From Bacillota bacterium (GTDB taxonomy: Bacteria > Bacillota > Clostridia > Oscillospirales > Ruminococcaceae), in assembly GCA_023458875.1 (NCBI GenBank), contig JAEWXO010000100.1, positions 1 to 56,594 on the forward strand: 56,594 nucleotides of DNA, written 5' to 3'. The notes under the pieces were generated by a model that worked only from the letters and a program-made list of their open reading frames with translations, did no database searches and was not told the origin of the DNA. A program made the translations under genes and the position numbers. Shown here piece after piece: positions 42,643-51,958 of the stretch. Each line of letters begins with the position of its first letter. The stretch's first letter is position 1.

Positions 42643-44102
42643 TTTCGGCACCCTCCCTTTGCTTTCTTTATTTTGCGTACAAGAAGAAAAACAATCGCTG
42701 CTGTTATTATAAGGACAAGACTGATTATTCCGAAATATTTATTTATAAATTCAGTACGCCAGCCCTCAAATGCCCTGTCATACTGCCACTGTGAATCCGC
42801 AAGCTTTGCATACTTCATGGCCTCACTGTAATTTCCGTTGTTTATCATTGCACTTGCAATCCCTATATATGCACGCCTGTAATTTCCGTCTCTTTTAAGA
42901 ACCTCAAACCACGGCTCAAGTGCCTCTTCATAATATCCGTCATTATAAAGCCTTGTGGCCTGATGAACAATCGAGCCAAATACAGTTTCCTCAAAAACCG
43001 TTATTGTATTTTTCTGTGAATCAGCCACATAAATGCATTTATCATCGGATTCAACGGCCGACACCTGTCTGAATGTACCCAGCTGATTTCCTGACGAACC
43101 TATTATGAAAAGTAAATTGCAGTCCTCATCATACTGAAATATACGTCCTGTCGAATAATCAAGACAGCTTATAAGACCGTCTCCGTTTACATCAATGTCA
43201 ACATAGGAATTTTCCGGATATTCGCTGTAATCAGCTGTCGGAGCGTCTCCGAAATGCACCTCAAAGTCGGCAAACAGATTATAGCCTGCCGCATTTACCT
43301 TTTTTATTGCATCGAGCTCCTGCGTAAGCGAATTGCTGCAGGTATAAACAAATCCATCCTTGTCTATGTCAAAACTCGTTATAGGCGCCGGAACGGAATC
43401 CTTCATATATTTTTTCATATTGTCCGGGGACAGGCGCTTCCAGAAATATTTCCAGATTACCTTTCCGGTCTTTTCAACCCTGTTCGCTCCGTAAAATCCT
43501 ACAAATTCTCCGTCTTTATTATACATGACCGATCCGCTTGTTATATTGTTTACAACGACGTAAACATATCCTGCCTTATCGGCTATAACCTTCTGCGGAA
43601 GAAATGTCAGGTTTTCCGGATACAGCTCAGAAACCGGCTTTTCAATTATAAGATCCGCATTTCCGTTTATATCTGTTCTTATAACTCTGGAATTTTCAGT
43701 ATCGGCGATGTAAATATCACCTTCATCCGACACGAATATTCCCTGGGGATTTTTGAGTGTAAGCTTTTCTCCCCTGTATGTAAAATTATCTATAATATTT
43801 TTAACTTCCCTGAGCCCTTTATCTGTTATTACGATTCTGTTATTGCCCGAATCAACTATATAAAAAAGGCCGCTGCGATCTATAAAAATGTCCTTAGGAG
43901 ATGAAAAATCATCTGTTCCCAAATCAGAGCCGGATACACTGAAGCGCGCCAGATACCCTGCCTGTGAAGGAATAGCCTCTCCCCATCTGTCATAATTATA
44001 AACGTCATACGCCTCATCGGCACCCACAAGACCCGAAGACGACAAAGATATTATCAAACCGGAAATCAACCCGGCAAAAGATTTTTTTATCCGTCCCTGC
44101 AA
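42639..44102 (-). CDS. NHL-repeat surface protein with TPR-like and C-terminal membrane segments
   Basis: 487 aa from TTG 44102, chosen because AAGGGGTGA lies 5 nt upstream and a signal peptide follows directly (KKSFAGLISGLIISLSSSGLVGA). Upstream in-frame codons fall inside a palindromic repeat and are not believed. The body is an NHL beta-propeller (about 50-390; repeated PxxIxxDxxGxxYxxDxxNxRI units such as DIFIDRSGLFYIVDSGNNRIV). Then two TPR-like helical hairpins (about 392-450) and a C-terminal membrane helix with a basic tail (about 455-487). It may be a propeller-type carbohydrate or protein binding subunit of the neighbouring transport system; function unproven. Confidence 0.82.
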   Translation of the reverse strand: MQGRIKKSFAGLISGLIISLSSSGLVGADEAYDVYNYDRWGEAIPSQAGYLARFSVSGSDLGTDDFSSPKDIFIDRSGLFYIVDSGNNRIVITDKGLREVKNIIDNFTYRGEKLTLKNPQGIFVSDEGDIYIADTENSRVIRTDINGNADLIIEKPVSELYPENLTFLPQKVIADKAGYVYVVVNNITSGSVMYNKDGEFVGFYGANRVEKTGKVIWKYFWKRLSPDNMKKYMKDSVPAPITSFDIDKDGFVYTCSNSLTQELDAIKKVNAAGYNLFADFEVHFGDAPTADYSEYPENSYVDIDVNGDGLISCLDYSTGRIFQYDEDCNLLFIIGSSGNQLGTFRQVSAVESDDKCIYVADSQKNTITVFEETVFGSIVHQATRLYNDGYYEEALEPWFEVLKRDGNYRRAYIGIASAMINNGNYSEAMKYAKLADSQWQYDRAFEGWRTEFINKYFGIISLVLIITAAIVFLLVRKIKKAKGGCRK

Positions 44103-44153
44103 AAATATCACCCCTTTTTTATAAGCTTTATTTCCGAGCCTTTGCAAAATTCT

Positions 44154-44283
44154 GTTACTATCCAGCCATATTATCGTCAGGCAGATATGTATGCGAAGTC
44201 CAGGCGACCGCAAAGCCTGGTCGACTCCGCAGAGTCAAAATCCTCGGCACAAATTAATAGCCTGACCGTATCCAAACATTAAC
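44154..44283 (+). repeat. Dispersed palindromic element, copy 6 (130 bp, ends diverged)
   Basis: Begins GTTACTATCCAGCC and ends CAAACATTAAC. The core GCGAAGTCCAGGCGACCGC is identical to copy 3, and the GACTC/GAGTC hairpin is perfect. An extra inner pair, GTCAGGC / GCCTGAC, extends the palindrome. It lies 5 bp from the stop codon of a MalG-type permease gene, like copy 5. No clear flanking duplication. Confidence 0.8.
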
Positions 44284-44288
44284 AAAAA

Positions 44289-45158
44289 CTATTCTTTTAT
44301 ACCAGAATGCGCCATTGTCTCAATGACATTTTTCTGTGCCACCATAAAAACAATGACCGGAGGCACCAGCATAAACACTGCGGCAGCCATTGCCACACCC
44401 TGACGCGCTATTCCGGAAGCCGCAGCCTGTGAAACAGCAGTAGGAAGTGTTTTAAGCGACTCATCAAACACATATGCATTAGCCTGAATATTCCATGCCG
44501 CCTGAAACGCAAAAATAATAAGCGTCATCAGTGCCGGCTTCTGGTTAGGCATTACTATACGCCAGCAAATACTGAACATACTTGCACCGTCAACCTTTGC
44601 GGCTTCAATAATCGTATCAGGAACCTGTCCTATAGACTGACGCATGAGAAAAACCCCCATAGGCGTCGCTATTCCCGGAAGGATAAGAGCCATATATGTA
44701 TCTATCATTCCGAGCTTTGCTATAACCATATACTGAACTATGTAAATTACATTGCTCTGATATAAAAGTGAGATTATAACAATTGAATTAAGAAGCTTTC
44801 TTCCCTTAAACCTTCCCTTTGCAAGAACGAACGCAGCCATTGACGCAGTAAAGCATTGTGCCGATGTGATGGTTACAGTTATAAAGAAGCTGTTAAAAAC
44901 ATATCTTGAAAACGGCACCCACAGGTTTCCGGCGACCCTGAACATTTCTCTGAAGTTGCCAAGAGTCGGGTCAATAGCATAAAGCTTTGGTGGGAAAATG
45001 AACCACTCCTGCGACGGCTTAATCGACATGACAACTGCAAGATAAACAGGCAGAACCATAAATATTCCAAGAATCAGCAATAATAAAAATATTGCGACCA
45101 ATCCGCCGGATTTTCTTCCCGCTCTCTTATCGGATACTTTTAATTTTTTCTTATTCAT
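44289..45158 (-). CDS. Sugar ABC transporter permease, MalG type (first pair)
   Basis: 289 aa from ATG 45158 (MNKKKLKVSDK), which follows AGGAG and lies 13 bp after the MalF stop; an in-frame extension into the preceding gene is not credible. Six membrane segments; EAA loop IEAAKVDGASMFSICWR followed by IVMPNQKP. CUT1 importer subunit paired with the MalF gene upstream and the solute-binding protein. Confidence 0.92.
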   Translation of the reverse strand: MNKKKLKVSDKRAGRKSGGLVAIFLLLLILGIFMVLPVYLAVVMSIKPSQEWFIFPPKLYAIDPTLGNFREMFRVAGNLWVPFSRYVFNSFFITVTITSAQCFTASMAAFVLAKGRFKGRKLLNSIVIISLLYQSNVIYIVQYMVIAKLGMIDTYMALILPGIATPMGVFLMRQSIGQVPDTIIEAAKVDGASMFSICWRIVMPNQKPALMTLIIFAFQAAWNIQANAYVFDESLKTLPTAVSQAAASGIARQGVAMAAAVFMLVPPVIVFMVAQKNVIETMAHSGIKE

Positions 45159-45171
45159 CCTCCGGAATCTC

Positions 45172-46110
45172 CTAATCCATATATTTCGCCAACAGTTTAC
45201 TGATTCCCTTGTTAGCAATAAACATTATGACAAACAGAATTGTACATATTGCAGATGAATATCCCATTTCATATCGCACCCATCCATAATCATACGCATG
45301 GGTCATAATTGTATGTGCCGCATAATCGGTACTCGGAAATCCTACAAGATTTCTTCCGACTATATCCGCTGTAAATGCCGAAACTATCTGCATAACAGCC
45401 GCAAACATCATCTGAGGCCCCATAGAAGGAATCGTTATGTAAATAAGCTCCTGCCACCTGTTTTTTATTCCCTCTATTGCACCTGCTTCATACTGACTCC
45501 TGTCAATATTCTGAAATCCTGCTCTTAACGCAAGGAATCCTGCGCCCAGACTTATCCACAGCTGAACTATGATTACAACATAGAGAATATAATTTGAATC
45601 TGTAAGCCACTGCTTTGATGAGGTTATTATACCCATATCAAGCAGCAGTGAATTTGCGTATCCGTACTGATCTCCGCTGAATATCAGCTGCCATATTGTA
45701 TACACATTTGCCATAGACGGAACATAAAAAATAAGTGTAAATATTGTTTTAAGCTTCGGATTAAGTTCATTTATAAGCCACGCAAGCAGAAAACACAACA
45801 CATAGCTTACAGGACCTGTAAATATAACAAAAACTATTGTTACCTTTATAGACTGGATAAATGTCTTATCGGAAAGAAACAATGTCTTATAGTTTGAAAG
45901 CCCCACAAATTCAGGTGTATTTATCATATCAAAGTTCGTAAATCCTATCGGCAGTGATATGAGAACCGGTATTAAAGTAAATACTGTGAAAAACAGAAGA
46001 AAAGGTGCAAGCATTGCCCAGCATTCAATCCCCTGACTTCTGACATTTCTCTTAGGGCGTTTTTTCCCGTCATTTTTTTTTATTTTAACCGCATCTGTTC
46101 TTTTCAGCAA
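45172..46110 (-). CDS. Sugar ABC transporter permease, MalF type (first pair)
   Basis: 312 aa, six membrane segments after a basic N-terminus. EAA loop YEAGAIEGIKNRWQELIYI, with ITIPSMGP after it. The start is TTG at 46110: AAGGAGG (46124-46118) lies 7 nt before it. An out-of-frame ATG at 46114 opens a nine-codon ORF (MLAEKNRCG) but is only 3 nt from the ribosome site, so it is a poor start. CUT1 family; partner of the MalG gene and the solute-binding protein. Confidence 0.9.
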   Translation of the reverse strand: MLKRTDAVKIKKNDGKKRPKRNVRSQGIECWAMLAPFLLFFTVFTLIPVLISLPIGFTNFDMINTPEFVGLSNYKTLFLSDKTFIQSIKVTIVFVIFTGPVSYVLCFLLAWLINELNPKLKTIFTLIFYVPSMANVYTIWQLIFSGDQYGYANSLLLDMGIITSSKQWLTDSNYILYVVIIVQLWISLGAGFLALRAGFQNIDRSQYEAGAIEGIKNRWQELIYITIPSMGPQMMFAAVMQIVSAFTADIVGRNLVGFPSTDYAAHTIMTHAYDYGWVRYEMGYSSAICTILFVIMFIANKGISKLLAKYMD

Positions 46111-46134
46111 GCATATTCCTCCTTAAAACCGGAT

Positions 46135-49044
46135 TTAGCCGAGCTTCAAATTTTTTCTTTTTCTCGTAATTTCAGCGTTTATGTCTCTGTTGAACCACAT
46201 TATAGTATCACGCGGATTTTCGTGCTTGTTAACAGCCGTTCTGAACGCGGTCATTATATTCCTGGTTACGGCATACGACGCCGGTATTACAGGAATTTCT
46301 TCAAGCTCATTCCACTGACTTAATATTTTATCCGTTTCCGAAGGTGACCAGGAAAGCTGCTTTAATGCCTGAACATTGGCAGGGTCATATCGGCCCATTG
46401 TTCCTAACAGACCTTCTATCAGATTGCCGTAGCCTATCTGAACCTCCGTGGATGCAAACCATTTTATAAACTGCCACGCATCGTCCTTGTTTTTTACTTT
46501 ATTGAAAATAACAGCACCGTTACCCGATGAATTTGCAGCATGTGATACCGTTCCGTCATCAAGGACAGTTCCGGGAACCGTTGTAAAATCCCACAGTCCG
46601 TTTATTTCAGGTGCAGCTGCCTTAAGCTTATTGTAAAAGGTGTAGTTCTGAATAACTATAGGATATGTACCGTCCCTGAAACGGCTGAATGCATCATATG
46701 TCTGTTCAAACTTGTACTTTGAATAAAAATCTGTCCATGTCTCAAAGGCCTGTACAGCTTTAATATTATCAAAGTTTGTAAGTGTCATGTCACTGTTGTA
46801 ATAATTAAGACCACTCTGAAGCATAAGCAGCGCAAATGTATGTCCTGCCTCGGTACTCGGAGATATATTTGAAGTAGGCAGTACAAGCCCTGCACCCATA
46901 TAATTTCTCTGCAGTGCCGGGAGAGTATCTATAAGATCATTCCACGTTTCCGGAACCTCCGTGCATCCTATCTCAGAAAGAATATCCTTTCTGTAGAACA
47001 TTACAGGAAATGTCTGCTGGAGCGGTAATCCGTAAAGCCCGCCGTTGTATTCATACATTACATGGGCATTTTCCTGACAGTCTGAAAGCACATCATCTAT
47101 TCCTTCAAACTGATAAAGGTCCTCGGTAAGGCCTCGTGCCGCCAGATTTACCGGAAATTCGCCCCCCAGAAACAGTGCCACATCCGGGCCCTTTCCTGCA
47201 AGAGCAGCCTCGACAACTCCGCCCTGAACAATATTCAGATTTATCGGTATATTATAATCAGGCGTAAACTCCGAATCAACGAGTTCCTTTATGGCAAGTG
47301 CCTGATCACGTCCGAGATTTATCCAGACATTAAGAACATCATCATCAATTTCTTCAGAAATCATACTGTAATCCTGAAAAAACGAAGTGAGAAAAGCCTT
47401 TGCGGAAAATGCTGCGGATTTGAAAAACTTTTCGTCAGTACTTGTAAATTCACGGTCTGACGAAGCAATTTCTATATAATCAACCTCTAGCGGCTGATCC
47501 TTATAATCTCTCATCCATGATGATATTGCAGAAACATTGTCCTTTATCTGCTTGAGGTATTTCGGAATTTTAGAAGGTTTCTCGATACATTTGTCGAGTA
47601 TGACGTACATTCTCTCTATACCTGCCGCCTCAGAGCCCTTTTCACCAGAAAGGCTTTCGATATTGTTCTTTATATCCTTCAGCTCCCTTGAAATCTCCGA
47701 AAAATCATCGACAAGCTCAGGTATGGATCTGTCGACGTTATAATCTGTAAATTTATCAGGAGCAGGACCTGTTATCATCAGTATCCTTCTGTAATACTCG
47801 TTTATATCCGTTACTATGGAATTAAGCCTGCGCATTGAATCGCCTATCTCTCCGGGAATTGCCTCCAAAGTAATTTTATGTGCCTGTCCGGCTGTAAGAT
47901 AGACATATACGCTGTTTCCCTCATTATCAGACGGAGAAACCACACTCCAGTCTGTGTCATAATAAAATTTTACCTGGTCTAACTCCTCATATGGAACCTT
48001 ACCGTCTATATAAATACGCCTGTTTGAATAAAATCCTCTCATTTTCTGCTGTCTTGCTTTTATTCCGAGCCTGTACCAGCCGTCTGATTTTATTTCTTCC
48101 TCGGGTATGATCCATGTAATAGTCTGAAATGCCTTTTTCCAGTTGTCATCACCTATTGTATTGTATATTATCTTTCCGGGATCTGACGGAGATGCAAGAT
48201 AACTTGACTTATCCGATGTAGCATACAAAACAGAATCTGATTTGTATGCTGCAGCCTCACCTTCTATTCGCAGCAGCGTAGACGGCGTACTGTTTATTTC
48301 ATCTGCATCAGGTGCTGTTTCTGCATACGGCAGAGGTTCTTTCTGATTATATATTTTAATCCATTCAATTGCTATATACGCCTTTGAAGCATCAAATGAA
48401 AGACTGTGATTGCCCTTCTGGAAATAAAAATAAAGAGGCTCATTAAAAAGTCCGTCTGTATCATTTAATGGTGATTCCATCCACATACTGTACTGAATCT
48501 GAGACGGTCTTATCTGATTTCCCTGAGAATTTTCTCTGATATCGTTTTTATTTATCCATGCTTTATTAAGTGATATTCTTGAAGCAGTGTCATACGGAGA
48601 CTTTCCGTCAATAAGCACTGACATTTCAATTGATGTTGTAAAAGAAGAAATAGGGCAGTATGATAAAGCAATATTATAAAGACCGGACTCAGGAATATAA
48701 ACATCATATACAATATTTCCTTCGGCACTGTTCCATATAAGGACATCCTGTTTTATTTCGTCCCGTTCATCACCGTATTTTCCTTTTGAAAATTCGCCGT
48801 TTTCAGCAAGAGAATAATCAACACCTCTTATAAGTATTTCTTTATCCGGCTTTTTGTCATCAATATGTTTATCATAGAAATCACTGTATGAATTCTGCTC
48901 AACATATAAAGCATCGGTATTCTCATCCTCATTAAGCGCTGAAATATCATATTCAGGCTCGTATATCATACACATGCTGACTATGCAGGTGACAATGGCT
49001 GTAATTAAAGCACATGCTTTTTTTCTGAGCGGATTGCTGCTCAC
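46135..49044 (-). CDS. Large extracellular solute-binding protein with N-terminal carbohydrate-binding-like domains
   Basis: 969 aa, about twice the usual size for a sugar-binding protein. N-terminal signal or membrane anchor (about 8-28). Two beta-rich, galactose-binding/CBM35-like segments follow (about 70-240 and 258-410; each has AEN/EGE-type start, GxYxIxLxY and an IDG turn). A helical connector (about 430-510) leads to a family-1 type solute-binding domain (about 535-955; GGVVEAALAGKGPDVALF, GLPLQQTFPVMFYRKDIL, VPETWNDLIDTLPALQ). No lipobox is evident, so the protein is probably membrane-anchored by the N-terminal helix. First gene of the operon, 24 bp before malF-type. Sugar specificity is not readable; oligosaccharides from plant fibre would fit the context. 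Confidence 0.88.
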   Translation of the reverse strand: MSSNPLRKKACALITAIVTCIVSMCMIYEPEYDISALNEDENTDALYVEQNSYSDFYDKHIDDKKPDKEILIRGVDYSLAENGEFSKGKYGDERDEIKQDVLIWNSAEGNIVYDVYIPESGLYNIALSYCPISSFTTSIEMSVLIDGKSPYDTASRISLNKAWINKNDIRENSQGNQIRPSQIQYSMWMESPLNDTDGLFNEPLYFYFQKGNHSLSFDASKAYIAIEWIKIYNQKEPLPYAETAPDADEINSTPSTLLRIEGEAAAYKSDSVLYATSDKSSYLASPSDPGKIIYNTIGDDNWKKAFQTITWIIPEEEIKSDGWYRLGIKARQQKMRGFYSNRRIYIDGKVPYEELDQVKFYYDTDWSVVSPSDNEGNSVYVYLTAGQAHKITLEAIPGEIGDSMRRLNSIVTDINEYYRRILMITGPAPDKFTDYNVDRSIPELVDDFSEISRELKDIKNNIESLSGEKGSEAAGIERMYVILDKCIEKPSKIPKYLKQIKDNVSAISSWMRDYKDQPLEVDYIEIASSDREFTSTDEKFFKSAAFSAKAFLTSFFQDYSMISEEIDDDVLNVWINLGRDQALAIKELVDSEFTPDYNIPINLNIVQGGVVEAALAGKGPDVALFLGGEFPVNLAARGLTEDLYQFEGIDDVLSDCQENAHVMYEYNGGLYGLPLQQTFPVMFYRKDILSEIGCTEVPETWNDLIDTLPALQRNYMGAGLVLPTSNISPSTEAGHTFALLMLQSGLNYYNSDMTLTNFDNIKAVQAFETWTDFYSKYKFEQTYDAFSRFRDGTYPIVIQNYTFYNKLKAAAPEINGLWDFTTVPGTVLDDGTVSHAANSSGNGAVIFNKVKNKDDAWQFIKWFASTEVQIGYGNLIEGLLGTMGRYDPANVQALKQLSWSPSETDKILSQWNELEEIPVIPASYAVTRNIMTAFRTAVNKHENPRDTIMWFNRDINAEITRKRKNLKLG

Positions 49045-49221
49045 ATTGCATCATCCTTTCATCCCGGGATTAGTATTACAACAATAAATCCTGTAAGCCA
49101 TTATTAATATGGATTATTAAGTAAATAAGCTCCGGATTTATTATTCATTTATATTCAATAGCCAAAATTAAATTCTTAATTTTGTTGATTAACTGTTAAA
49201 ATGCATAATGATATTTATTAA

Positions 49222-49250
49222 ATTATATCAATAAACTTCCCAGTTGTCAA
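49222..49250 (-). promoter_or_regulatory. Promoter of the sugar-ABC operon
   Basis: Full consensus on the minus strand: TTGACA (49250-49245), 17-bp spacer, TATAAT (49227-49222). Leader of about 170 nt to the ATG at 49044. Besides it and the terminator at 49320, nothing is seen in 49045-49366. Confidence 0.88.
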
Positions 49251-49319
49251 GACAAAAGTTTACACTGATTTATATATCATTATTGTTCCACCATCAGATA
49301 ATGTGAGGCCAAAAAACAA

Positions 49320-49345
49320 CCCCTCACCTTTCTCCGGGCGAGGGG
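49320..49345 (-). terminator. Terminator of the 3'-side GH9 pair
   Basis: CCCCTCACC (49320-49328) pairs with GGCGAGGGG (49337-49345) with one mismatch; on the minus strand TTGTTTTTT follows. It lies 21 bp past the GH9 stop. Confidence 0.82.
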
Positions 49346-49366
49346 AATGCTTCTGTAATAAAAATA

Positions 49367-51928
49367 TTATTTCTTCGGACCGAGTACAACAGGATCCTTC
49401 ATAATATACTGTTTCATATGTGCAAGATCTGCAAGGTCAACTTTGCCGTCACCGTTTACATCTGCGGCCTTCATATGTGTACTGTTAAATTCCATATCAC
49501 CAAGAAGATTAAGCCCTATCATGGTCATGTCTGAAATTTCAATCTTTCCGTTGCTGTCAAGATCTCCGTACATAAATTTATCGTCCGGCTTTACGGATGT
49601 TGTAACTGTAGTTACTTCCGGCTCATCTCCTCCGAAAGGTGTACCGTAAACAAGCTTTCCGTCCTTGTACAGCGGGATGTTCATGGTATCACCGAAAAAG
49701 TCGCTCTTTACAAGTCCCTCTCGGCTATAGTCATTTGTAGGATCCCAGTTACTCTTGTATTCGCTGTCCTGAGCTGCAACCAGTCCAAGCTGAAGTTCTC
49801 TTGTTCCGAAGAATTTATAGTCGCCCCAGCTCATCTCGATATAATAATTTTCATTGTCTATTTTTATAGGATCCGTAACTGTAATGCTGTAAGCACCCTT
49901 TGTATCGGAATTTATCTGATCATAATAAACCTCTACTTTGACGTCATCAATAGACTGTCCTTTTGCGAGAAGCTCACTGATATTAAAATAATATCGTGCA
50001 GAATAACCATTGGTATATGCAGGAGGCTGTGTGCAGGCTCCTTTTATTTTTACGGTAAACTGCGTCCTTTCGAGATTTTCCTGATTAATAAGTGCCTGTA
50101 CCTTAAACGAATCCGCAGGCGGTTCTTTAGGCGGGAAATTTTCCTCAGACTTCATGTCAGGAGTATTGAAATAATAATAAAGTCCTGCAGCAGCACCTAC
50201 AAATCCTGCGTTATAGTCAACAGCCACTTCATTGTATACAAAGTCTGACGTGATATCTCTGTGCCAGTCACCTGCATCAGGGCCTCCGACAAGTGCTCCC
50301 CATAATACATGTGTGTCATTAACAGGATCATCCATACTGAGTGTTGTTGAAGCGTGTGAAGCACGGTGATGCGGATGCTTAGCTGAATTTTCAGCATATC
50401 CTACTATATAGCATCTGTTCATAGGATTTTTGCCCATTATGTATTCCATCTGGGTTTTTGCCCATTCTGAAAACTGGGAATCCTCTTCTCCTCTTGCTGC
50501 TGTTTCTTTCTGATATACAAGTCCGCAAAGCTGAGCCGCCGTGTTGTATCTTGCGGAACCGTAAGGGTTCAGAACGGAGAAACCGGCAGGTGACTGTACA
50601 AGATGATCGGAAGATGAATCAGGTTCACTTGTATACTTATACTCGGTATTCCAGAGAAGATCTGCAGGTGTACCCGGATATGTATGCTGAAGTCCTGACC
50701 AGAATTCCAGATTCCATCTGAATATATACCAGTCACGTGCTGTATTTGTAATAGGTGCAAGCTTTGCAAACACTCCGCCCCATACTGTATCCCAGCAGTG
50801 CACCCAGATGTTTTGCCATATATTTCCGGTATCAACTATAATTCTCTTCATATAGCCTGTATAGTCATATGAACCATTGGCGTTAGGCGTATCTGAAATG
50901 CTTATTATATCATCAATGTAGTGCTGCTCTTGTGTACATTCATAAAGCCATACTGCTGCCCATGAAAGTTCATCCCACGCGTAGCTTGAATCATAGAAGC
51001 TGCTTCCGTTACCAAGGCTCTTTTTATCATTTATCCCATCTGCAATATGAGTTTTTACGGCAAATTCGTATAGCGCAATTGCCGTATCAAGGCTCTCCTG
51101 TGCATAATCAGGATCTGTTTCTTTGAAGTTCAGATAATTTATCGCAAGAGAAGCCGCAACGCCTGAACATATGTCTGATGCCGGTGCTTCCTCTGTTGCA
51201 AAATATGCCGGTCTTGCAAAATCACTGAAATGTTCTACGTCCTGAAGCTCAGGAGGATTCCAGTAATTATGGTCATTATCGCCCTCGGCTACCTGATAGC
51301 AGAATGCGATTACTTCTCCGCTTTCGTCAAAATATGTACATTTTAAATAGAAATCATTAAACCACCTTAAAATGTCCTCAACATGCTCCTGGTTGCCTGT
51401 CCCCGCATATGCATCCCTGAACTCATAATATCCCCAGCCTACAGTTGAAGCTGCATATGAGCCCGGCAGGCCGAACTTTACATGATCTCCTGCATCATGC
51501 ATACCACCGCCGCAGTCAACAAATCCGTCACCGTCAGGATCAAGTATATCATGGTACTTATCAATAAAGTCTTGTGTAAGGTCGGTTCCGACATACATAT
51601 GCTTTTTTTCATCTACTATTTCAAGCGGCTGAAGTGGGATTTTATAATCCGCAACATGACAGTCGCCTCTCCATTCAAGGTTGCCGCCTGTTATTCCAGC
51701 ACCGCATTTGTTTGCATCATAAAAATAAAGTGAGTACTGCAGTGCCTTTGCAAAATTCACTTCAACATCGTCATAGCTGAATGAACCCGGATCCGGAAAT
51801 TTTTTATCCGATATCGGAGGCGGATCTTCACCGGCTGCTGCACCGATATTCATCACTGAGGTTCCGGCAGCAACTGAAAGACTCATAATAACTGCAAGTG
51901 CTCTTTTTAAATATTTTTTTTCTTTCAT
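49367..51928 (-). CDS. GH9 cellulase with CBM3-like module and dockerin (second group, copy A)
   Basis: 853 aa, secreted. Signal peptide (1 to about 32), Pro/Asp spacer, GH9 domain with base residues Asp 145 and Asp 148 (MHDAGDHVKF) and proton donor Glu 567 (YNEVAVDYNAGF). Then a CBM3c-like module (about 612-750; ARYYFNISELLAKGQ, YKSNWDPTNDYS), a very short linker (about 770-785) and a dockerin (about 786-853; GDLDSNGKIEISDM, ADVNGDGKVDLADL). Distinct from the 8922-18976 GH9 group by the SFSYDDVEVNFAKALQYSLYFYDANKCG start and extra loops. Closely related to the next gene upstream, so it is another tandem duplicate. The 90-bp gap to that gene contains a hairpin, so coupling is uncertain. Confidence 0.95.
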   Translation of the reverse strand: MKEKKYLKRALAVIMSLSVAAGTSVMNIGAAAGEDPPPISDKKFPDPGSFSYDDVEVNFAKALQYSLYFYDANKCGAGITGGNLEWRGDCHVADYKIPLQPLEIVDEKKHMYVGTDLTQDFIDKYHDILDPDGDGFVDCGGGMHDAGDHVKFGLPGSYAASTVGWGYYEFRDAYAGTGNQEHVEDILRWFNDFYLKCTYFDESGEVIAFCYQVAEGDNDHNYWNPPELQDVEHFSDFARPAYFATEEAPASDICSGVAASLAINYLNFKETDPDYAQESLDTAIALYEFAVKTHIADGINDKKSLGNGSSFYDSSYAWDELSWAAVWLYECTQEQHYIDDIISISDTPNANGSYDYTGYMKRIIVDTGNIWQNIWVHCWDTVWGGVFAKLAPITNTARDWYIFRWNLEFWSGLQHTYPGTPADLLWNTEYKYTSEPDSSSDHLVQSPAGFSVLNPYGSARYNTAAQLCGLVYQKETAARGEEDSQFSEWAKTQMEYIMGKNPMNRCYIVGYAENSAKHPHHRASHASTTLSMDDPVNDTHVLWGALVGGPDAGDWHRDITSDFVYNEVAVDYNAGFVGAAAGLYYYFNTPDMKSEENFPPKEPPADSFKVQALINQENLERTQFTVKIKGACTQPPAYTNGYSARYYFNISELLAKGQSIDDVKVEVYYDQINSDTKGAYSITVTDPIKIDNENYYIEMSWGDYKFFGTRELQLGLVAAQDSEYKSNWDPTNDYSREGLVKSDFFGDTMNIPLYKDGKLVYGTPFGGDEPEVTTVTTSVKPDDKFMYGDLDSNGKIEISDMTMIGLNLLGDMEFNSTHMKAADVNGDGKVDLADLAHMKQYIMKDPVVLGPKK

Positions 51929-51958
51929 ACCATATTCCTTTCTTGTTTTCTAAATAAA

